In this document: piece after piece, positions 61,253 through 64,000 of the stretch | Position numbering within the stretch: position 1 is the first letter of the stretch | Layout of the letters: the number at the start of each line of letters is the position of its first letter | NCBI RefSeq assembly: GCF_021545785.1 | Contig: NZ_CP079801.1 | Span: 2,232,001-2,296,000 of the forward strand | Source of the DNA: Halopseudomonas maritima | Lineage (GTDB): Bacteria; Pseudomonadota; Gammaproteobacteria; Pseudomonadales; Pseudomonadaceae | DNA: 64,000 bases | Direction of reading: 5' to 3' | Notes under the pieces: generated by a model | Databases searched by the model: none | What the model saw: the letters and a program-made list of their open reading frames with translations, nothing else | What the model was told of the DNA's origin: nothing | Program-made: the position numbers and the translations under genes

Positions 61253-63427
61253 ATGAAATCCGTCGTCAAGGTGCTGGGGTTGGTAGTAAGTGCGATTGCC
61301 CTGCTGTTGATTGCTGCGTTGTTCTTCCTCACCCGTCTGTTCGACCCCAATGACTATAAGGACGATATTCGGGAGGCTGCCCGTGAGCAGGCCAATATCG
61401 AGCTGGCACTGGACGGCGACATTGGCTGGTCGCTGTTCCCCTGGCTGGGTATGGAGTTGAAGGACGTGGGCGTGGCGCCGGTCGACAACCCCGCCCAGCC
61501 GCTGGCCAAGGTCGGCACCCTCGGCCTGGGCGTCAAGGTGCTGCCGTTGCTGCGCCGGCAGGTGCGCATGAGTGATGTGATCCTCGACGACGTGCAGCTG
61601 CAACTGGTGCGCAACGATCAGGGCGTGGGCAACTGGGAAACGGTCGGCCCGCAGGATAGCGCCGCGCCAGAGCAAGGCAGCACTGCCGGCGCCGAGGCGC
61701 AAACGCAGGATGACGACGGCAACGAGCCGCTGCAGATTACGGTCGAGAGCGTGCAGGTCACCAACGCCAGTGTGCACTACGAAGACCGCCAGAGCGGCCA
61801 GATCCTGTCGCTGGATGAAGCCAACCTGACCACCGGCGCGCTGATTCCCGGCGAGCCCTTTGATGTGTCCTTCCTGGGCTTGCTGACGCTGGATCAGCCG
61901 GCCATGCGCGTGCGCATGGATCTCAAGACCGTAGCCACGCTGCAGCCAGGCGAGCAGCGTTATCTGCTCAGCGGGGTTGATCTCAAGGTCGATGCCAGCG
62001 GCGAGCCCTTTGCGGGGCGCGCGGTCAACCTGCAGCTGCAGGGCGACGGCATGGTTGATCTGGCCGAGCAGCTAGCCGAGCTGACCCAGCTGCGTCTGTC
62101 ACTGGCCGACATGCGTGCCACCGGTCAGCTCAAGATGAGCGATCTGAACAGTGAGCCGCAGCTGGCTGGCCGGCTGGATGTGGCCGCCTTCGACGCACGT
62201 GACCTGCTGCGTGACCTGGGCCAGCCCTTGCCTGCGATGGCTGATCCGGGCGCGCTCTCGAGTGTGGCCCTGTCGGCCAACCTTAAGGGCAGCGCGAGCA
62301 GCCTGATGCTCAACGACCTGCAGCTGGCGTTGGACGGCTTTGCCCTGCAGGGCTCGCTGGGCGTGGCTGATTTTGCGCGCCAGGCGCTGCGCTTCGATCT
62401 GGCCGGCGACAACCTTAACCTGGACAACTACCTGCCGCCGCGCGAAGAGGGTGAGGGCGGCAGCGGCAGTGCCGGGTCAGGCGGTAGTCGCTCGCAAGCT
62501 GCGCCAGAGCCCTGGAGTGATGAGGATGTGCTGCCGCTGGAGACCCTGGCGCGACTGGATGTGGATGGCAAGCTGACGCTTGAGCAGGTCACCCTGACCG
62601 GGCAAACCATCAAACCGTTCACCATGGCGGCCAAGGCCCGTGATGGCGTGGTCAGGCTGACTCAGCTGGACGGCGGTATCTTCGGTGGCAGCTTCACCGC
62701 CAGTGGCAGCATCGATACCCGCAAAACGCCGGTGGGCAGCGCCCTCAAGGCTCAGCTCAAGGGTGTCGACTCGGCCGCGGCGCAGCAGGCGTACGAGGTG
62801 CCGCAGCAGGTCAGCGGCCTACTCGACATGAACCTTGACGTGACGACCGGCGGCAACAGCTTGCGCCGCTGGATGAACACGCTGAACGGCAGTGCTTCGT
62901 TCAAGGTGGAGAACGGCGCTTTGCTGGGCGTGAATCTGGAGCAGCAGGTGTGCCGCGCCATTGCGCTGGCCAACCGCAAGTCGCTGAGTGCCGAGCACGG
63001 CAGTGAAAACACCGCATTCGAACAGCTCGATGGCAGCTTCAGCATTCGCAACGGCGTGGTTGGCAACAGCGACCTGATAGTCGATCTGCCCGGCCTGGCC
63101 GGCAAGGGCAGGGGGCAGATCAACCTGCCCGAGCAGCGCCTGGACTACCGCCTTGGTCTGCTGCTCGAAGGCGACCGCAGTGAAATGCCGGACGAAGCCT
63201 GTCAGGTAAATGAGCGCTATGCCGATATCGAGTGGCCCATCCGCTGTCAGGGTTATCTGCACAATGCCGGTAGCAGCTGCGGCGTGGATACCGAGGGCGT
63301 CGGCAAGATTGCCGCCAAGCTGGTAGGTAATGAAGTGCAGCGCAAACTGGAAGAGCGCATTGACGATTCGCTTGGCGACAAGGCACCGGAACTGCGTGAC
63401 GCCATCAAGGGGCTGTTTTCACGGTGA
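61253..63427 (+). CDS. AsmA family protein
   Basis: A 724-residue inner-membrane protein. One N-terminal helix (VLGLVVSAIALLLIAALFFL) is followed by the AsmA-N region (TRLFDPNDYKDDIREAAREQ) and a long repetitive beta structure of the bridge type. The C-terminal domain with the VNLEQQVCRAIALAN and NERYADIEWPIRCQG blocks is characteristic. AsmA-like proteins carry or organise phospholipids across the periplasm. AAGGAG stands before the ATG. Its TGA overlaps the mutY GTG, an arrangement conserved in Pseudomonas. A Gly/Ser-rich linker falls near residue 402-420. Confidence 0.93.
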   Translation: MKSVVKVLGLVVSAIALLLIAALFFLTRLFDPNDYKDDIREAAREQANIELALDGDIGWSLFPWLGMELKDVGVAPVDNPAQPLAKVGTLGLGVKVLPLLRRQVRMSDVILDDVQLQLVRNDQGVGNWETVGPQDSAAPEQGSTAGAEAQTQDDDGNEPLQITVESVQVTNASVHYEDRQSGQILSLDEANLTTGALIPGEPFDVSFLGLLTLDQPAMRVRMDLKTVATLQPGEQRYLLSGVDLKVDASGEPFAGRAVNLQLQGDGMVDLAEQLAELTQLRLSLADMRATGQLKMSDLNSEPQLAGRLDVAAFDARDLLRDLGQPLPAMADPGALSSVALSANLKGSASSLMLNDLQLALDGFALQGSLGVADFARQALRFDLAGDNLNLDNYLPPREEGEGGSGSAGSGGSRSQAAPEPWSDEDVLPLETLARLDVDGKLTLEQVTLTGQTIKPFTMAAKARDGVVRLTQLDGGIFGGSFTASGSIDTRKTPVGSALKAQLKGVDSAAAQQAYEVPQQVSGLLDMNLDVTTGGNSLRRWMNTLNGSASFKVENGALLGVNLEQQVCRAIALANRKSLSAEHGSENTAFEQLDGSFSIRNGVVGNSDLIVDLPGLAGKGRGQINLPEQRLDYRLGLLLEGDRSEMPDEACQVNERYADIEWPIRCQGYLHNAGSSCGVDTEGVGKIAAKLVGNEVQRKLEERIDDSLGDKAPELRDAIKGLFSR

Positions 63428-64000
63428 CCCCCGAGGTTTTTGCCCAGCGCGTGCTGGATTGGTATGACGGCCACGGCCGCAAGGATCTGCCGTGGCAGCA
63501 GGACATGACGCCCTATCGGGTGTGGGTGTCGGAAATCATGTTGCAGCAGACCCAGGTCGCTACGGTGATTCCGTATTACCAGCGTTTTATGGCCGAGCTG
63601 CCAACCGTTGAGGCGCTGGCGGCCGCCGAGGAAGATCAGGTGCTGCACCTGTGGACCGGCCTGGGTTATTACAGTCGGGCGCGCAACCTGCACAAGGCGG
63701 CTCGGCAGGTGGTCAGCCAGCATGGCGGCGAGTTTCCGCGCAGCGTTGACGGCCTGGCGGAACTGCCGGGTATCGGACGCTCTACCGCCGGCGCAGTCGC
63801 CTCGCTGAGCATGGGCATTCGCGCGCCAATTCTTGATGGCAACGTCAAGCGGGTGCTGGCGCGCTTCGCTGCGGTTGACGGTTGGCCCGGTGAAAAGCCG
63901 GTGCATGATCGTTTGTGGCGCATGGCGGAGCGCTTGACGCCCCAAAACCGGGTGGCGCACTACACCCAGGCCATGATGGATCTGGGGGCAACCCTGTGCA
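63424..64000 (+). CDS. mutY: A/G-specific adenine glycosylase MutY (cut by window end)
   Basis: The first 192 residues are present, beginning with GTG inside the asmA stop (GTGA); the frame is open to the window edge. MTPEVFAQRVLDWYDGHGRK opens the protein. The catalytic Glu is in SEIMLQQTQV, the helix-hairpin-helix is LPGIGRSTAGAVAS near 113-126, and the catalytic Asp is in ILDGNVKRVLAR near 137-148. The last visible codons (MMDLGATLC) are the first cysteine of the 4Fe-4S loop. It removes adenine opposite 8-oxoguanine. The C-terminal MutT-like domain lies outside. Confidence 0.96.
   Translation, partial: MTPEVFAQRVLDWYDGHGRKDLPWQQDMTPYRVWVSEIMLQQTQVATVIPYYQRFMAELPTVEALAAAEEDQVLHLWTGLGYYSRARNLHKAARQVVSQHGGEFPRSVDGLAELPGIGRSTAGAVASLSMGIRAPILDGNVKRVLARFAAVDGWPGEKPVHDRLWRMAERLTPQNRVAHYTQAMMDLGATLC

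Overview
The window is a 64 kb stretch of a GC-rich gammaproteobacterial chromosome. Gene content and order point to the Pseudomonadaceae: spuABCDEFGH with divergent spuI, aguBA, argH-algZ-algR-hemCDXY, ubiD-rho-trxA-ppx/ppk-hemB, ABC-F-algP-algQ-dsbB, secB-grxC-rhodanese/gpmI-envC-ctpA, hisBHAF and asmA-mutY are all Pseudomonas neighbourhoods. A lineage outside P. aeruginosa is likely, because the order is rearranged and AlgP is very short. The species cannot be fixed from the sequence alone. I found no tRNA, rRNA, insertion sequence, prophage or CRISPR array. Sixty protein genes fill almost the whole window; the first (acyl-CoA synthetase) and last (mutY) are cut by the edges.

Region 1 (1-7.2 kb): the end of an acyl-CoA synthetase gene, a chemoreceptor, a CaCA-type antiporter, a VC0807-type membrane protein, a class V aminotransferase, and a TetR/DUF4334 pair with a clear operator palindrome. 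Region 2 (7.2-22.8 kb): a polyamine island. SpuDEFGH import putrescine and spermidine. SpuC and the gamma-glutamylation route (SpuB/SpuI ligases, a PuuB-like oxidase, SpuA hydrolase) degrade them. AguB and AguA convert agmatine to putrescine. A TetR repressor and MtfA lie between the two halves. The spuA/spuI divergent spacer holds a possible H-type pseudoknot, and the spu operon carries strong hairpins between C/D, D/E and E/F.

Region 3 (22.9-31.8 kb): a PPC-repeat lipoprotein, argH, the AlgZ/AlgR two-component system and the tightly overlapping hemC-hemD-hemX-hemY cluster. Region 4 (31.8-43.2 kb): a solute-binding protein, a 2Fe-2S/FAD reductase coupled to ubiD, rho, trxA, convergent ppx/ppk, hemB and a GGDEF protein. 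Region 5 (43.4-51.4 kb): a DUF6436 thioredoxin-like protein paired with an unusual membrane chemoreceptor, YaiI, ABC-F, TIGR02444, AlgP-like, AlgQ/Rsd, DsbB, SecB, glutaredoxin and a rhodanese. Region 6 (51.5-64 kb): gpmI, envC, ctpA, a divergent polysaccharide deacetylase, hisF-A-H-B, a LhgO-like oxidase, an AsmA protein and mutY.

The most distinctive non-coding signals are four long inverted repeats built from 7-nt units (CAAGCNN or AGGCTNN). They lie at 4.4, 35.0, 57.8 and 58.6 kb, two of them inside the his cluster and one touching the hisA stop codon. Others are a 400-bp repeat-rich spacer before hisF, the spuA/spuI leader structure, and 20-bp palindromes near aguB and upstream of the TetR gene at 7.1 kb. 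Relative to the remembered P. aeruginosa order, the block ubiD...dsbB is inverted with respect to hemY...argH.
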